From an uncultured beta proteobacterium (GTDB taxonomy: Bacteria; Pseudomonadota; Gammaproteobacteria; Burkholderiales; Burkholderiaceae_C), in contig CAIMBE010000253.1 of assembly GCA_903839085.1 (NCBI GenBank), positions 1 to 39,758 on the forward strand: a stretch of DNA of 39,758 nt, written 5' to 3'. Each line of letters begins with the position of its first letter. Position 1 is the first letter of the stretch. The position numbers and the translations under genes were made by a program. Shown one piece after another: positions 19,463 through 28,487 of this stretch. The notes under the pieces are model-generated. The model saw nothing but the letters and a program-made list of their open reading frames with translations, was not told the origin of the DNA and did no database searches.

Positions 19463-19915
19463 CTAGACTGTTTCGCCGTACACCGAAACCGTGATATCGA
19501 CCACCACGTCGGTGTGCAAGGCCACGCTCACGGTGCTGTCGCCAACCGTTTTGATCGGACCGTTGGGCATCCGAATCTGGGCCTTGGCCACCGCGTAGCC
19601 ATTCTTGGTCAGTTCTTCGGCGATGTCGGCATTGGTCACCGAACCAAACAGACGCCCGTCGACGCCCGCCTTCTGGGTCAGCTTGGCCGTGGTGCCGGCC
19701 AGTTTTTCACCAAGCGCCTGCGCTGCCGCAAGCTTGGCCGCAGCGGCTTTTTCGAGATCGGCGCGGCGCGCCTCGAACTCCTCTTTCGCCGATGCGGTGG
19801 CGCGCCGGGCACGACCGGAAGGGATCAGGAAGTTGCGTGCGTAACCGTCCTTGACGCGAACGATCTCGCCGAGATTGCCAAGGTTAACGACCTTGTCGAG
19901 CAGAATGATTTGCAT
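19463..19915 (-). CDS. rplI: 50S ribosomal protein L9
   Basis: A 150-residue ribosomal protein L9, which binds 23S rRNA at the base of the L1 stalk. The N-terminal domain [32 protein letters not shown] contains the L9 signature; a long Ala/Lys/Glu-rich helix (about 42-75) connects it to the C-terminal domain, which shows [17 protein letters not shown] chose the ATG at 19915; the frame is open upstream but that part overlaps rpsR. It is the last gene of the rpsF-priB-rpsR-rplI transcript. Confidence 0.98.
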   Translation of the reverse strand: MQIILLDKVVNLGNLGEIVRVKDGYARNFLIPSGRARRATASAKEEFEARRADLEKAAAAKLAAAQALGEKLAGTTAKLTQKAGVDGRLFGSVTNADIAEELTKNGYAVAKAQIRMPNGPIKTVGDSTVSVALHTDVVVDITVSVYGETV

Positions 19916-19926
19916 GGTCGTGGTCC

Positions 19927-20211
19927 TTAAATCTTGTGCTGGTCGCTGTACGGCAGCATGGCAAGGAAACGCGCGCGCTTGATCGCCGTGTTGAGTTGCC
20001 GCTGAAAAATGGCGCGGGTTCCGGTCAGGCGCGCCGGAATGATCTTGCCGTTCTCCGCGATGAAATCGCGCAGTGTGTCGATATCCTTGTAGTCGATCTC
20101 TTCGACGCCTGTCACCGTGAAGCGGCAAAAGCGCTTGCGCTTGAACAGCAGGTTCTGCGCTGGGCGCTTGGGGCGCTTGTCTTTGTTGTTAAAACGTTTT
20201 GGTCCGGCCAT
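19927..20211 (-). CDS. rpsR: 30S ribosomal protein S18
   Basis: A 94-residue ribosomal protein S18, the partner of S6 on the 30S platform. The core [20 protein letters not shown], then [19 protein letters not shown] and the basic end [21 protein letters not shown] are all family signatures. The N-terminal 22 residues ([17 protein letters not shown] onward) form a basic tail longer than in Escherichia coli, which is common in Burkholderiales. It lies between priB and rplI. Confidence 0.98.
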   Translation of the reverse strand: MAGPKRFNNKDKRPKRPAQNLLFKRKRFCRFTVTGVEEIDYKDIDTLRDFIAENGKIIPARLTGTRAIFQRQLNTAIKRARFLAMLPYSDQHKI

Positions 20212-20221
20212 GATGGACTCC

Positions 20222-20539
20222 TTAAATAATTACGAATCGTTGATCTTGCTGAAATTCTTGAATGTGAAACACAACATGCTTGCCGTTGCGCGGTGTCGCC
20301 AGAAAACCATTGAAACTCCAGCTGCTACCTACGCCCTGTCTTGCCAGCCGCTCGGCCACTGCACCGAACGCCACCGCCTTCACAAGCGCCTTGACCTGTC
20401 TGGTCTGCCCCGCCTCGTCGATCTCCGACTCGTGCGCAAGCCCCAAATTCAGTGCTGGCAGGCCGGCCGGTGTATAGCGAAGTGGCGCCACTTCGGCAAT
20501 GGCAGCCGCCAGAACAAGATGGTTGGCATGGTGTGTCAC
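20222..20539 (-). CDS. priB: primosomal replication protein N, PriB
   Basis: A 105-residue single-domain OB-fold protein that helps PriA load DnaB at stalled forks. The N-terminal [22 protein letters not shown] and the [12 protein letters not shown] strand agree with betaproteobacterial PriB, and the C-terminus [21 protein letters not shown] is typical. No ATG exists in this frame near the start; I use the GTG at 20539, which has GGGAG very close before it. It sits between rpsF and rpsR, the usual place. Confidence 0.9.
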   Translation of the reverse strand: MTHHANHLVLAAAIAEVAPLRYTPAGLPALNLGLAHESEIDEAGQTRQVKALVKAVAFGAVAERLARQGVGSSWSFNGFLATPRNGKHVVFHIQEFQQDQRFVII

Positions 20540-20562
20540 GCTCCCGACTGTCGCCAGCGCCC

Positions 20563-20928
20563 TTATGCCTGGTATTCAGCCTGCTGCGACTTGCGGGCGT
20601 CTTCGCGCTCCACCGTCTTCATCATCGAGGACGGTCCGGTATCGGCCTTCCTCTTCAGAACGGTCAGATGACGCAGCACGGCATCGTTGAACTTGAAGGC
20701 ATGCTCGAGTTCAACCATCACGGCCTGATCGGCCTCGATGTTGACGCACAGGTAGTGGGCCTTGGCAAGCTTGTTGATCATGTACACCAGCTGACGGCGA
20801 CCCCAGTCCTCGACGCGGTGCACTTTGCCGCCGCCGGCAGTGATCATGCCCTTGTAGCGTTCCAGCATGGCAGGAACCTGCTCGCTCTGATCCGGATGAA
20901 TCATGAGAATGATTTCATAGTGACGCAT
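20563..20928 (-). CDS. rpsF: 30S ribosomal protein S6
   Basis: A 121-residue ribosomal protein S6. It begins [21 protein letters not shown] and includes the signature [24 protein letters not shown] (split here for reading: [11 protein letters not shown] then INKLAKAHY) and VLRHLTVLK. The ATG at 20928 has AAGGAGAG just before it; upstream in-frame codons to 20997 run through the leader hairpin and are rejected. It is the first gene of the rpsF-priB-rpsR-rplI group, and its 80-base leader carries the hairpin and -10 element described separately. Confidence 0.97.
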   Translation of the reverse strand: MRHYEIILMIHPDQSEQVPAMLERYKGMITAGGGKVHRVEDWGRRQLVYMINKLAKAHYLCVNIEADQAVMVELEHAFKFNDAVLRHLTVLKRKADTGPSSMMKTVEREDARKSQQAEYQA

Positions 20929-20960
20929 TAACTCTCCTTGTGGATAGCCCTGAACGGGCG

Positions 20961-20995
20961 AAAAAGCCACCCCCAGCGTCCAGATGGGGTGTGGC
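20961..20995 (-). terminator. terminator-like hairpin between the symporter gene and rpsF
   Basis: On the minus strand GCCACACCCC pairs with GGGGGTGGC (one bulged or mispaired base) around an 11-base loop and is followed by five T. It starts 15 bases after the symporter stop, so it can end that transcript. It is also within the leader of any transcript that begins at the -10 element at 21009-21014, where it would act as an attenuator. Confidence 0.7.
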
Positions 20996-21008
20996 AAGGT
21001 AGCCGATG

Positions 21009-21038
21009 ATTATAGCTGATCCGCGCCCGTCGGGTGAA
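21009..21038 (-). promoter_or_regulatory. candidate sigma-70 promoter of the rpsF operon
   Basis: A perfect TATAAT (minus strand, 21009-21014) overlaps the symporter stop codon; TTCACC, four of six bases of the -35 consensus, lies 18 bases upstream at 21033-21038. The start would be near 21002, about 75 bases before the rpsF ATG and just before the hairpin at 20961-20995. Confidence 0.45.
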
Positions 21039-23307
21039 GCGCTGACGCCAAGGCTGGAGCGCGCGGCAACAGACTCAGCATCACGGTGACCGCCAGCCCG
21101 GCCAGAATGCCGAACAGTCCGGCCGAAACAGGCCAAATCCCGAACCACAAGCCACTGCCGCTCAGCCCGAGGGCCGCCCGAACCGGGGCGGAATTGATGG
21201 CAATGTAGTAGATCGTCAGCCCCAGGCCGGCCAACATCCCACCGACCGCGGCCGTGGCGCTGGTTCGGTTCCAGAATATGCCCAGCACCATCGCCGGGAC
21301 AAAGGCCGCACCGGCCAACGAAAATGAAGCCGACACCAGACCCAGGATGTCGGCCGGTCGCTGTGCTGCCGCGTAGGCCGCCACCAAAGCCACGACCAGC
21401 AGCACGAACTTGGACAGCATCACCCGCCGCACGGCACCGGCCTGGTCGTTCTCGCCGCGAAAGAACAGATCGTGCGCGAGCGCGTTGCCAATCGTCAGCA
21501 GCAGCCCGTCGGCGGTTGAAAGCGCCGCTGCCAGCCCGCCGGCCGCCACCAGGCCCGACACGACGTAGGGCATGCCGCCGAGTTCCGGCGTGGCCAGCAT
21601 CACGATGTCGGCACCCATCTTCAGCTCCGAAAACTGCAGGATGCGGTCGCCATTGACATCCGCCACCGAGATCAGGGTCGGGTCGACCTTGGCCCATTGG
21701 GCGATCCAGACCGGCAGCGAATCGAAATTCTGGCCCACCAGATGGCTCATGATCTCAAACTTCACGAGCACAGCCAGCGCCGGCGCTGAAAGATACAGCA
21801 GGGCAATGAAGAACAGCGACCAGGCCACCGAGGTCCGTGCCTCTGCCACGCTGCGGGTGGTGTAGAAGCGTGTCAACAGATGCGGCAATCCCACCGTGCC
21901 CACCATCAGGCAGAACATCAGGGCGAGAAAGTTCCGCCGCGAGGTTTCGAAGGCCTGCTGCTCATCAGCACTGCCCGCCGGATCGCCGGCAAAAGGCTTG
22001 ACATGCGCCGGCATGCCGCCAAGCGGCCTGGCGCGCTCCAGGTTCTCCTGCATGGCCCGGCTCCAGCGCTCGCGCGCCACAGCCGGGTCCTTTGGCAGTG
22101 CCGCGAGTTCGCGCCGCGCCATGACAATCACCGTCTCCTCGGCATGGCGCTCGTGCAGCAGGCCAATGCGCTCGCGCAGTTCCCTGCGCTCGCTCTCCAG
22201 CGCGGCCTCGACGTTGTGCAGTTTGAGCTCGTGCACGCGGGCGCGCCGCGCATACTCGCCAATCACCTGCAACTCGGCGGGCGATTGGGCGAGTTGCTGC
22301 TCCAGCGCCGTGATCTTCTGCAATTGCTGGCCGTAGACCAAAGGCGCAAGGGGATTTCCCAACTGCTTGTAGGCGAGCCAGGAAACCGGAATCAGGAAGG
22401 CCAGAATCAGCACCACATACTGGGTCACCTGGGTCCAGGTCACGGCCCGCATCCCGCCCAGGAAAGAACACACAAGAACGCCGCCCAAGCCCAGCAGAAT
22501 GCCGATCTCGAACTGGACACCGGTCAGCCGCGAAGCTATCAGCCCGACGCCGTAGATCTGCGCCACAACGTAGGTGAAGGAGCACAGCACCGCCGCAATG
22601 GCGGCAATGATTCTGGGCCAGCGCCCGCCAAAACGCAGGCCGAAATAATCGGGCACGGTGTACAGGCCGAGCTTTCTCAGATAGGGCACCACCAGCAGCC
22701 CCAGCAGGCAAAAACCACCGGTCCAGCCCATCACGTAAACCAGCCCGCCCGGCTGCGACGGCGTGCCGGAAAAACCCTGCAGATAAAGTCCGCCCGCCAT
22801 GCTGATGAAAGACGCCGCGCTCATCCAGTCGGCGGCGGTCGCCATGCCGTTATAGACCGCCGGAATATTGCGCCCGGCAACATAATATTCGGCGGCATCC
22901 GAAGTGCGGCCGTAAATGCCGATGACCGCGTACAGACTGACTGTCACTATCAGAAACGTGGCACCAATCCAGGTCTTCTTCAGGCCCCAGCTCTCAGCCA
23001 GCGCCAGCGCCAGCAGGAACAGCAGCAGGCAAACCACATAGATGGCAAATTTTCGATGCAGGCGTCCTTTGTAGGCATCGTAGCTCGCCTTGTCGGTTGC
23101 GACATCGCCCTCGCGCCGATTGACCGACCAGGCAAACACGGCCACGATGGCGACAAAAACAAACATGCTGCCCTGCGCCGCAAACCAGTAACCCAGCGGC
23201 CATCCCATGACGACGGCCTGCAGGTCATTGGCAAAGAAGACAACACCAAATGACGCCGCAAACCAGAGCGCCAGAAGCCAACCCTGCAAGCGAAAACCGC
23301 CGCTCAT
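21010..23307 (-). CDS. sodium:solute symporter with fused DUF4212 small subunit (VC_2705 family)
   Basis: A 765-residue inner-membrane transporter of the sodium:solute symporter superfamily, in the branch near acetate permease ActP. Residues 1-105 match DUF4212, normally a separate small subunit encoded just upstream: LLALWFAASFGVVFFANDL, then PLGYWFAAQGSMFVFV. The symporter proper starts near 108, with SDAAEYYVAGRNIPAVYNG and ADWMSAASFISMAGG, sodium-site signatures. Between membrane segments, residues about 318-458 form a hydrophilic, charged insertion that looks like a coiled coil. Membrane segments resume at NFLALMFCLMVGTVGLPHL. The ATG at 23307 lies two bases after the ppsA stop, so it is cotranscribed with ppsA. 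A small carboxylate such as acetate, lactate or pyruvate is the likely substrate, by family and context only. Confidence 0.88.
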   Translation of the reverse strand: MSGGFRLQGWLLALWFAASFGVVFFANDLQAVVMGWPLGYWFAAQGSMFVFVAIVAVFAWSVNRREGDVATDKASYDAYKGRLHRKFAIYVVCLLLFLLALALAESWGLKKTWIGATFLIVTVSLYAVIGIYGRTSDAAEYYVAGRNIPAVYNGMATAADWMSAASFISMAGGLYLQGFSGTPSQPGGLVYVMGWTGGFCLLGLLVVPYLRKLGLYTVPDYFGLRFGGRWPRIIAAIAAVLCSFTYVVAQIYGVGLIASRLTGVQFEIGILLGLGGVLVCSFLGGMRAVTWTQVTQYVVLILAFLIPVSWLAYKQLGNPLAPLVYGQQLQKITALEQQLAQSPAELQVIGEYARRARVHELKLHNVEAALESERRELRERIGLLHERHAEETVIVMARRELAALPKDPAVARERWSRAMQENLERARPLGGMPAHVKPFAGDPAGSADEQQAFETSRRNFLALMFCLMVGTVGLPHLLTRFYTTRSVAEARTSVAWSLFFIALLYLSAPALAVLVKFEIMSHLVGQNFDSLPVWIAQWAKVDPTLISVADVNGDRILQFSELKMGADIVMLATPELGGMPYVVSGLVAAGGLAAALSTADGLLLTIGNALAHDLFFRGENDQAGAVRRVMLSKFVLLVVALVAAYAAAQRPADILGLVSASFSLAGAAFVPAMVLGIFWNRTSATAAVGGMLAGLGLTIYYIAINSAPVRAALGLSGSGLWFGIWPVSAGLFGILAGLAVTVMLSLLPRAPALASALHPTGADQL

Positions 23308-23309
23308 GC

Positions 23310-25703
23310 CTAGTGTCCGGCCAGCCTCTGCCAGGTGGCTACCACGGAGTCCGGATTGAGGGAAATCGACGAGATGCCCTGCGCCGTCAACCACTCGGCA
23401 AAGTCCGGATGATCGCTGGGCCCCTGACCGCAAATTCCGATGTACTTGCCCTGCGCCAGGCAGGCGTCGATCGCCATCTTGATCAGGCCGGTCACCGCCG
23501 GGTCGCGCTCATCGAAGTCGGCCGCCAGCAGTTCCATGCCGGAATCGCGATCAAGGCCAAGGGTCAGTTGCGTCAGATCGTTGGAGCCAATCGAAAACCC
23601 GTCAAAGTACTGCAGAAAATCATGGGCCAGAATGGCGTTGCTCGGGATTTCGCACATCATGATGATGCGCAAGCCATTCTCACCGCGCCTGAGTCCATGC
23701 AATGCCATCAGTTCGGTCACCTTCCTGGCCTGTCCCACGGTGCGCACAAAAGGCACCATGACCTCGACATTGGTCAGGCCCATCTCCTCGCGCACGCGCT
23801 TGAGCGCCTCGCACTCCATGGCGAAGGCGGCGCCGAAATCGGCGCTGACGTAGCGCGCCGCGCCGCGAAAACCCAGCATCGGGTTCTCCTCCTCGGGCTC
23901 GTAGCGGCTGCCGCCGATCAGTTTTCGGTACTCGTTGCTCTTGAAATCTGACAGCCGCACGATCACCGGCTTTGGCCAGAAGGCCGCGCCAATGGTCGCC
24001 ACCCCCTCGGCCACCCGGTCCACATAGAAGGCGCGCGGCGAAGCATGGCCGCGCGCCACCGATTCGACCGCCTTCTTCAGATCGGCCTCGATATTCGGAT
24101 AGTCCAGAATCGCCTTGGGGTGCACGCCGATATTGTTGTTGATGATGAACTCGAGCCGTGCCAGGCCCACGCCCGCATTGGGCAACTGACAGAAATCGAA
24201 AGCAAGTTGCGGGTTGCCGACATTCATCATGATCTTGACCCCGATCTGCGGCATCACACCGCGCTGGACCTCGGTCACCTCGGTTTCCAGCAGACCGTCG
24301 TAGACAAAGCCGGTATCGCCCTCGGCACAGCTGACAGTGACCAGCATGCCGTCCTTGAGCACATCGGTGGCGTGACCGCAGCCAACCACGGCGGGAATAC
24401 CCAACTCGCGCGCGATGATGGCGGCATGGCAGGTGCGCCCGCCCCGATTCGTCACAATCGCCGCGGCGCGCTTCATCACCGGCTCCCAGTTCGGGTCGGT
24501 CATGTCCGTCACCAGCACATCGCCCGCCTGCACTTTGTCCATTTCACTGATGTTGTGCACGATGCGCACCGGCCCGGTGCCGATCTTCTGCCCGATCGCC
24601 CGTCCCTCCACCATCACGGCGCTCTTGCCCTTGAGCTTGTAGCGGTATTCAAGTTTGCCGGCGGCCTGGCTTTTCACGGTCTCCGGTCGCGCTTGAAGAA
24701 TATAGAGCTCGCCGTCGAGCCCGTCCTTGCCCCACTCGATGTCCATCGCGCGGCCATAGTGCTGCTCGATCACCAGGGCATAGTGGGCCAGTTTCTCGAC
24801 CTCGGCGTCGGTCAGCGAGTAGCGGTTGCGCTGCTCGGTCGGCACATCCATGGTCTTGACAAGCTCGCCGCTGAGCGCCTTTTCTTCCGGCGTTGTGAAA
24901 CGCATCTGGATCAATTTGGAGCCCAGGCTGCGGCTGATGATGGAGCGCTTGCCGGCCTTGAGCATCGGCTTGTGGACATGGAACTCGTCCGGATTGACGG
25001 CCCCCTGCACCACCGTCTCGCCGAGTCCGTAACTCGAGGTGATGAAGACCACGTCCTCGAAGCCGGACTCGGTATCAATGGTGAACAGGACACCGGCGGC
25101 GCCGATGTCTGAGCGCACCATGCGCTGAATGCCGGCGCTCAAGGCCACGTGCTCGTGCGCAAAACCCTTGTGCACGCGGTAGCTGATCGCGCGATCGTTG
25201 TAGAGCGAGGCAAAAACCTCCCTGATCTTGTGCAGGATGGCGTCGATACCGGTGACGTTCAGGAACGTTTCCTGTTGCCCCGCAAACGACGCGTCCGGCA
25301 GATCCTCTGCCGTCGCCGACGAGCGCACGGCGAACGAGGCCTGCGGACTGCCCGCGCTCAGGCTGATAAAGGCAGCGCGGATCGCCTGCTCCAGATCGGA
25401 CGGAAAGGGTTGCACCTCGACCAGCGCCCGGATTTCAGCGCCCGCCCTGGCCAGCGCCCTGACATCTTCGGTATCGAGGGCGCTCAGACGGGCATTGATC
25501 CGGTCGACCAGGCCAGCGTGTGCAAGGAACTGTCGAAACGCATGGGCGGTGGTGGCAAAACCGGTGGGCACTTTGACGCCGGCCGGCAAATTTGAAATCA
25601 TTTCGCCAAGGCTGGCATTCTTGCCACCAACCGCCTCGACATCGGTCATCCTCAGGTTCTCAAACGGTACGACCAGGGCGGTCGGATCAAAAAGTGCAGA
25701 CAT
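23310..25703 (-). CDS. ppsA: phosphoenolpyruvate synthase
   Basis: A 797-residue PEP synthase that makes PEP, AMP and phosphate from pyruvate and ATP, the first step of gluconeogenesis from C3 acids. The N-terminal ATP-grasp-like domain shows [12 protein letters not shown] and [19 protein letters not shown]. The phosphohistidine domain has GGRTCHAAI with catalytic His426 and Thr424, the residue that the PpsR protein phosphorylates in its relatives. The C-terminal barrel includes [26 protein letters not shown] and the catalytic Cys in [11 protein letters not shown]. The ATG at 25703 has GGAGC before it; the open frame upstream is not conserved-looking. The divergent gene 25924-26745 encodes its regulator. 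Confidence 0.97.
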   Translation of the reverse strand: MSALFDPTALVVPFENLRMTDVEAVGGKNASLGEMISNLPAGVKVPTGFATTAHAFRQFLAHAGLVDRINARLSALDTEDVRALARAGAEIRALVEVQPFPSDLEQAIRAAFISLSAGSPQASFAVRSSATAEDLPDASFAGQQETFLNVTGIDAILHKIREVFASLYNDRAISYRVHKGFAHEHVALSAGIQRMVRSDIGAAGVLFTIDTESGFEDVVFITSSYGLGETVVQGAVNPDEFHVHKPMLKAGKRSIISRSLGSKLIQMRFTTPEEKALSGELVKTMDVPTEQRNRYSLTDAEVEKLAHYALVIEQHYGRAMDIEWGKDGLDGELYILQARPETVKSQAAGKLEYRYKLKGKSAVMVEGRAIGQKIGTGPVRIVHNISEMDKVQAGDVLVTDMTDPNWEPVMKRAAAIVTNRGGRTCHAAIIARELGIPAVVGCGHATDVLKDGMLVTVSCAEGDTGFVYDGLLETEVTEVQRGVMPQIGVKIMMNVGNPQLAFDFCQLPNAGVGLARLEFIINNNIGVHPKAILDYPNIEADLKKAVESVARGHASPRAFYVDRVAEGVATIGAAFWPKPVIVRLSDFKSNEYRKLIGGSRYEPEEENPMLGFRGAARYVSADFGAAFAMECEALKRVREEMGLTNVEVMVPFVRTVGQARKVTELMALHGLRRGENGLRIIMMCEIPSNAILAHDFLQYFDGFSIGSNDLTQLTLGLDRDSGMELLAADFDERDPAVTGLIKMAIDACLAQGKYIGICGQGPSDHPDFAEWLTAQGISSISLNPDSVVATWQRLAGH

Positions 25704-25742
25704 GGGAAAGCTCCAGAAGTTAAAAGCGAATCGGGGCCGCGC

Positions 25743-25765
25743 GCCGGACACTCCGGCGTGTCGGC
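25743..25765 (-). other. small hairpin in the ppsA leader
   Basis: GCC-G-GACAC and GTGTC-GGC form an eight-pair stem with one bulged base around a six-base loop. It lies about 40 bases before the ppsA start. No T-run follows, so it is not a terminator; whether it has a role is unknown. Confidence 0.3.
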
Positions 25766-25923
25766 CCGGCCCATGCTGACAGCCCGACCGTGTCGTTGTT
25801 CTGGTAAATCGGCGTCGCGCATGAAAAATGGGGGGTGCTCGCGGCCATTGTAGGTTGCGAATCGGCTCACAATGTGGCCTGTCCATTCGAATTGTTGCAG
25901 CTCTGTGAAGTCGTCAACCCATC

Positions 25924-26745
25924 ATGTCAAAACGAACCGTATTCTTCATTTCTGACGGCACCGGCATCACCTCGGAAACCTTCGGCACCGCCATTCTTGC
26001 CCAGTTTGAAACCAGGTTCCGCTATGTCCGCTTGCCCTTCGTCGATACCGTTGACAAGGCCCGCCATGCGGTGCGTGAAGTCAACCATGCCGGCGTGGTC
26101 GACGCCAACAAGCCGATTATTTTCACGACACTGGTGAATCCGGAGATCCTCAAGATCATCACCGATGGCTGCCGAGGCATGCTGCTCGACATGTTCGCCA
26201 CCTTCATCCTGCCTCTGGAGACCGAACTGCAGCTCAAGTCCAGCCATCACGTCGGCCGTTTCAGCGATGCCAGCAAGAGCAAGGAATACCAGGCCCGCAT
26301 CGAAGCCATCAACTTTTCACTGGCCCACGACGACGGTCAAAGCCAGCTCGATCTGGAACAGTCCGACGTCATCCTGGTTGGCGTCAGCCGCAGCGGCAAG
26401 ACGCCCACGTCGCTCTACCTGGCCATGCAATACGGACTGAAAGCATCCAACTATCCGCTGATACCCGAGGACTTTGAGCGCCGCCACCTGCCCCCCGCCC
26501 TGACGCAACACCAGAGCAAACTCTTTGGCCTGACGATCCAGCCCGAACGCCTGAGCGAGATCCGCAACGAACGCCGCCCCAACTCGGATTACGCGTCTCT
26601 GGAAAACTGCCGCATGGAAATCAGGGAAGCGGAGTCCATGATGCGCCGCTCCGGCATCCGATGGCTCTCGACCACGACCAAGTCGATCGAAGAAATCGCC
26701 ACCACCATCCTGCAGGAAATCAAACCCGAGCGGCTCGGCTACTGA
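25924..26745 (+). CDS. ppsR: PEP synthase regulatory protein (bifunctional kinase/pyrophosphorylase)
   Basis: A 273-residue DUF299-family protein that inactivates PEP synthase by ADP-dependent phosphorylation of its regulatory threonine and reactivates it by phosphate-dependent removal. The N-terminus [18 protein letters not shown] is the family signature and the P-loop [11 protein letters not shown] starts at residue 153. [10 protein letters not shown]-like (here [19 protein letters not shown]) and the C-terminal [21 protein letters not shown] complete the pattern (segments quoted in part). It is divergent from ppsA across 220 bases, the usual arrangement. The same bases include a small hairpin at 25743-25765 in the ppsA leader. 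Confidence 0.95.
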   Translation: MSKRTVFFISDGTGITSETFGTAILAQFETRFRYVRLPFVDTVDKARHAVREVNHAGVVDANKPIIFTTLVNPEILKIITDGCRGMLLDMFATFILPLETELQLKSSHHVGRFSDASKSKEYQARIEAINFSLAHDDGQSQLDLEQSDVILVGVSRSGKTPTSLYLAMQYGLKASNYPLIPEDFERRHLPPALTQHQSKLFGLTIQPERLSEIRNERRPNSDYASLENCRMEIREAESMMRRSGIRWLSTTTKSIEEIATTILQEIKPERLGY

Positions 26746-26770
26746 GGCGCCGTGCGCGAGCGCGACGCGC

Positions 26771-27181
26771 TCATCCCAAGCCGAGCGCCGCAATCGCGGC
26801 GCGCGCCACCTGCGCGTCCTCGCTTGATTTGACGCCGCTGACCCCGACCGCCCCGATGCACTGGCCGTCCTTCATCACCGGAACGCCCCCTTCCAGCATG
26901 CCCTGCAGCACCGGCGCGCTAAGGAACGAGGTTCGGCCGCCATTGATGACCTCTTCATACACCTTGCTTTCGCGCCGGCCCAGCGCCGCCGTGTTCGCCT
27001 TGGCCGGCGCGATGTGCGCGGAAATGGGTGCCGCGCCATCGAGCCGGTGCAGGCACAGCATATGACCGCCATCGTCCACAATGGCAATCGTGACAGCCCA
27101 GTTGTTTTTCAGCGCTTCGGCCTCGCCCGCCGCCGCCATGGCCTTGACATCCGACAGTTGCAGAGAGAATTTCTCTTTCAT
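26771..27181 (-). CDS. GlcG/HbpS-family protein
   Basis: A 136-residue protein of the GlcG/HbpS (DUF336) family, some members of which bind heme or sense redox state, while others lie beside glycolate or corrinoid genes. It begins MKEKFSLQLSDVKAMAAAGEAEA and has the family core VTIAIVDDGGHMLCLHRLDGA, the KANTAA helix, GGVPVMKDGQCIGAVGVSG and a final Ala-rich helix. The ATG at 27181 is preceded by AGGAAC. The frame is open far upstream, but that is only the complement of the Bax-inhibitor gene and is not coding. It is divergent from that gene by 237 bases. The cellular role is not known. Confidence 0.88.
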   Translation of the reverse strand: MKEKFSLQLSDVKAMAAAGEAEALKNNWAVTIAIVDDGGHMLCLHRLDGAAPISAHIAPAKANTAALGRRESKVYEEVINGGRTSFLSAPVLQGMLEGGVPVMKDGQCIGAVGVSGVKSSEDAQVARAAIAALGLG

Positions 27182-27290
27182 GATCAGTTCCTGTGTTGCA
27201 AGAAAGGCCAAGCATAGCGTGCCCGCGCCGCCTGCTGCGCGCCCCGGATCACGAAAATCCCTGCCGCTTAACCGAACTTTGCAAAGATCA

Positions 27291-27321
27291 TTGACCCACC
27301 GACCCTTGATTCCCCTAGAAT
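27291..27321 (+). promoter_or_regulatory. candidate sigma-70 promoter of the Bax-inhibitor-1 gene
   Basis: TTGACC (five of six bases match the -35 consensus) and TAGAAT (four of six) are separated by 19 bases, slightly long, about 100 bases before the start at 27419. The gap is divergent, so a promoter is required here; the exact choice is uncertain. Confidence 0.35.
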
Positions 27322-27418
27322 CCGCTCCATCTGCGCGATACGAAGCGAGTGGTTTCGTCGGGCGGTTCGTGTTTGCCAGGCGACTGGTTCTGTCCCCATC
27401 TGACTTAGGAGTTTGACC

Positions 27419-28114
27419 ATGACTGACAACATTCAATCGATTGACCGCGGCTACGGCTACGGTTCGGTGACCGAGCAGCGCAACAAGGTGCTGCGCAATA
27501 CCTACTGGCTGCTGGCGCTGAGCCTGGTGCCGACGGTGCTGGGCGCCTGGTTGGGCGTCGCCACCGGCATCACCCGCTCCATGGGCGGCGGCCTGGGGCT
27601 GATCGTCTTTCTGGGCGGCGCCTTCGGCTTCATGTATGCGATCGAAAAGACCAAGAATTCGGCCGCCGGCGTCCCCGTGCTGCTGGGCTTCACCTTCTTC
27701 ATGGGCCTGATGCTGTCGCGCATGATTGCCATGGTGCTGGGCTTCCGGAACGGCTCGGACCTGATCATGACTGCCTTTGGCGGCACCGCCGGCGTCTTTT
27801 TCGTCATGGCCAGTCTGTCCAGCGTCATCAAGCGCGACCTCTCCGGAATGGGCAAATGGCTGTTTGTCGGCGCCATCGCACTGATGATCGGCGGCATCAT
27901 CAACGTCTTTGTCGGCTCCAGCGCCGGCATGATGGCGATCTCGGTGCTGGCGATCGGCATTTTCAGCGCCTACATGCTGTATGACCTCAAGCAGATCGTC
28001 GACGGCGGCGAGACCAACTACATCAGCGCCACGCTGGCGCTCTACCTGGACGTCATCAATGTGTTCCAGAGCCTGCTGGCTTTGCTGGGCATCTTCGGCG
28101 GTGAACGCGACTGA
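27419..28114 (+). CDS. Bax inhibitor-1/YccA family membrane protein
   Basis: A 231-residue inner-membrane protein of the Bax inhibitor-1 family, with about seven membrane segments from residue 25 to the end. Typical features are RNTYWLLALSL at the first segment, FFMGLMLSRMI, the GGTAGVFFVMA segment and the C-terminal LYLDVINVFQSLLALLGIFGGERD. The Asp pair in the last segments (ISVLAIGIFSAYMLYDLKQI and the LDVIN segment) corresponds to the pH-sensing aspartates of the bacterial calcium-leak homologue. TAGGAG precedes the ATG at 27419. A strong terminator follows. The bacterial function is debated: YccA interacts with the FtsH protease in Escherichia coli. Confidence 0.93.
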   Translation: MTDNIQSIDRGYGYGSVTEQRNKVLRNTYWLLALSLVPTVLGAWLGVATGITRSMGGGLGLIVFLGGAFGFMYAIEKTKNSAAGVPVLLGFTFFMGLMLSRMIAMVLGFRNGSDLIMTAFGGTAGVFFVMASLSSVIKRDLSGMGKWLFVGAIALMIGGIINVFVGSSAGMMAISVLAIGIFSAYMLYDLKQIVDGGETNYISATLALYLDVINVFQSLLALLGIFGGERD

Positions 28115-28129
28115 GCGCCACCGCTCAAG

Positions 28130-28158
28130 AAAGGACCCGCCACAGGGTCCTTTTTTTT
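28130..28158 (+). terminator. intrinsic terminator after the Bax-inhibitor-1 gene
   Basis: AAAGGACCC and GGGTCCTTT form a perfect nine-pair stem around a six-base loop and run into eight T. It lies 15 bases after the stop. Confidence 0.95.
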
Positions 28159-28329
28159 GACCTGACAGGGCGCCCCATGACGCTGCTTGTACAAGCCAAG
28201 CTGAAACCCAATGCTCGCGTGGTTTCTGACGGCTTGGCCGATGACCGTTGAAAGACACATACCTGCCGGTCAGATCTGCCGGCACAGGTTGGCGGTTGCC
28301 AAGGACACCGGGGCAGATGGTTCCACTCA

Positions 28330-28371
28330 TGTCCCCCGCAGAGGGCTGCGCCCTCTTCTCCTCCTTGACTT
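28330..28371 (+). repeat. intergenic hairpin repeat, copy A
   Basis: The unit begins TGTCCCCCG, has a central hairpin (AGAGGG, loop CTGCG, CCCTCT) and ends CTCCTCCTTGACTT. It matches copy B on the other strand at both ends, while the hairpin between the ends differs in sequence but keeps its pairing. It looks like a dispersed REP-type element of Burkholderiales. Confidence 0.6.
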
Positions 28372-28487
28372 CGTTGCACCCTCCGTCCCGGCGTCCTCGG
28401 CAACCAACAGTGTTGACTTGCAATAACTCAATACCCTTGCGTAGCCACCGCGCTGATTGACGCAGGACGGCATGGTGCTCAGCGCAG

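Noticed and set aside
18362-19930. A 522-codon plus frame opposite dnaB and rplI
   Set aside because: Complement of two essential genes, runs through the rplI terminator, no motif.
26757-26773. Hairpin GAGCG/CGCTC between ppsR and the GlcG-type gene as a bidirectional terminator
   Set aside because: The stem is only five pairs, overlaps the stop codon region and has no T-run on either strand.
26771-28423. A single 550-residue minus-strand protein
   Set aside because: Only its last 136 residues are a known family (GlcG/HbpS) with a ribosome binding site; the rest is the complement of the Bax-inhibitor gene and of the repeats.
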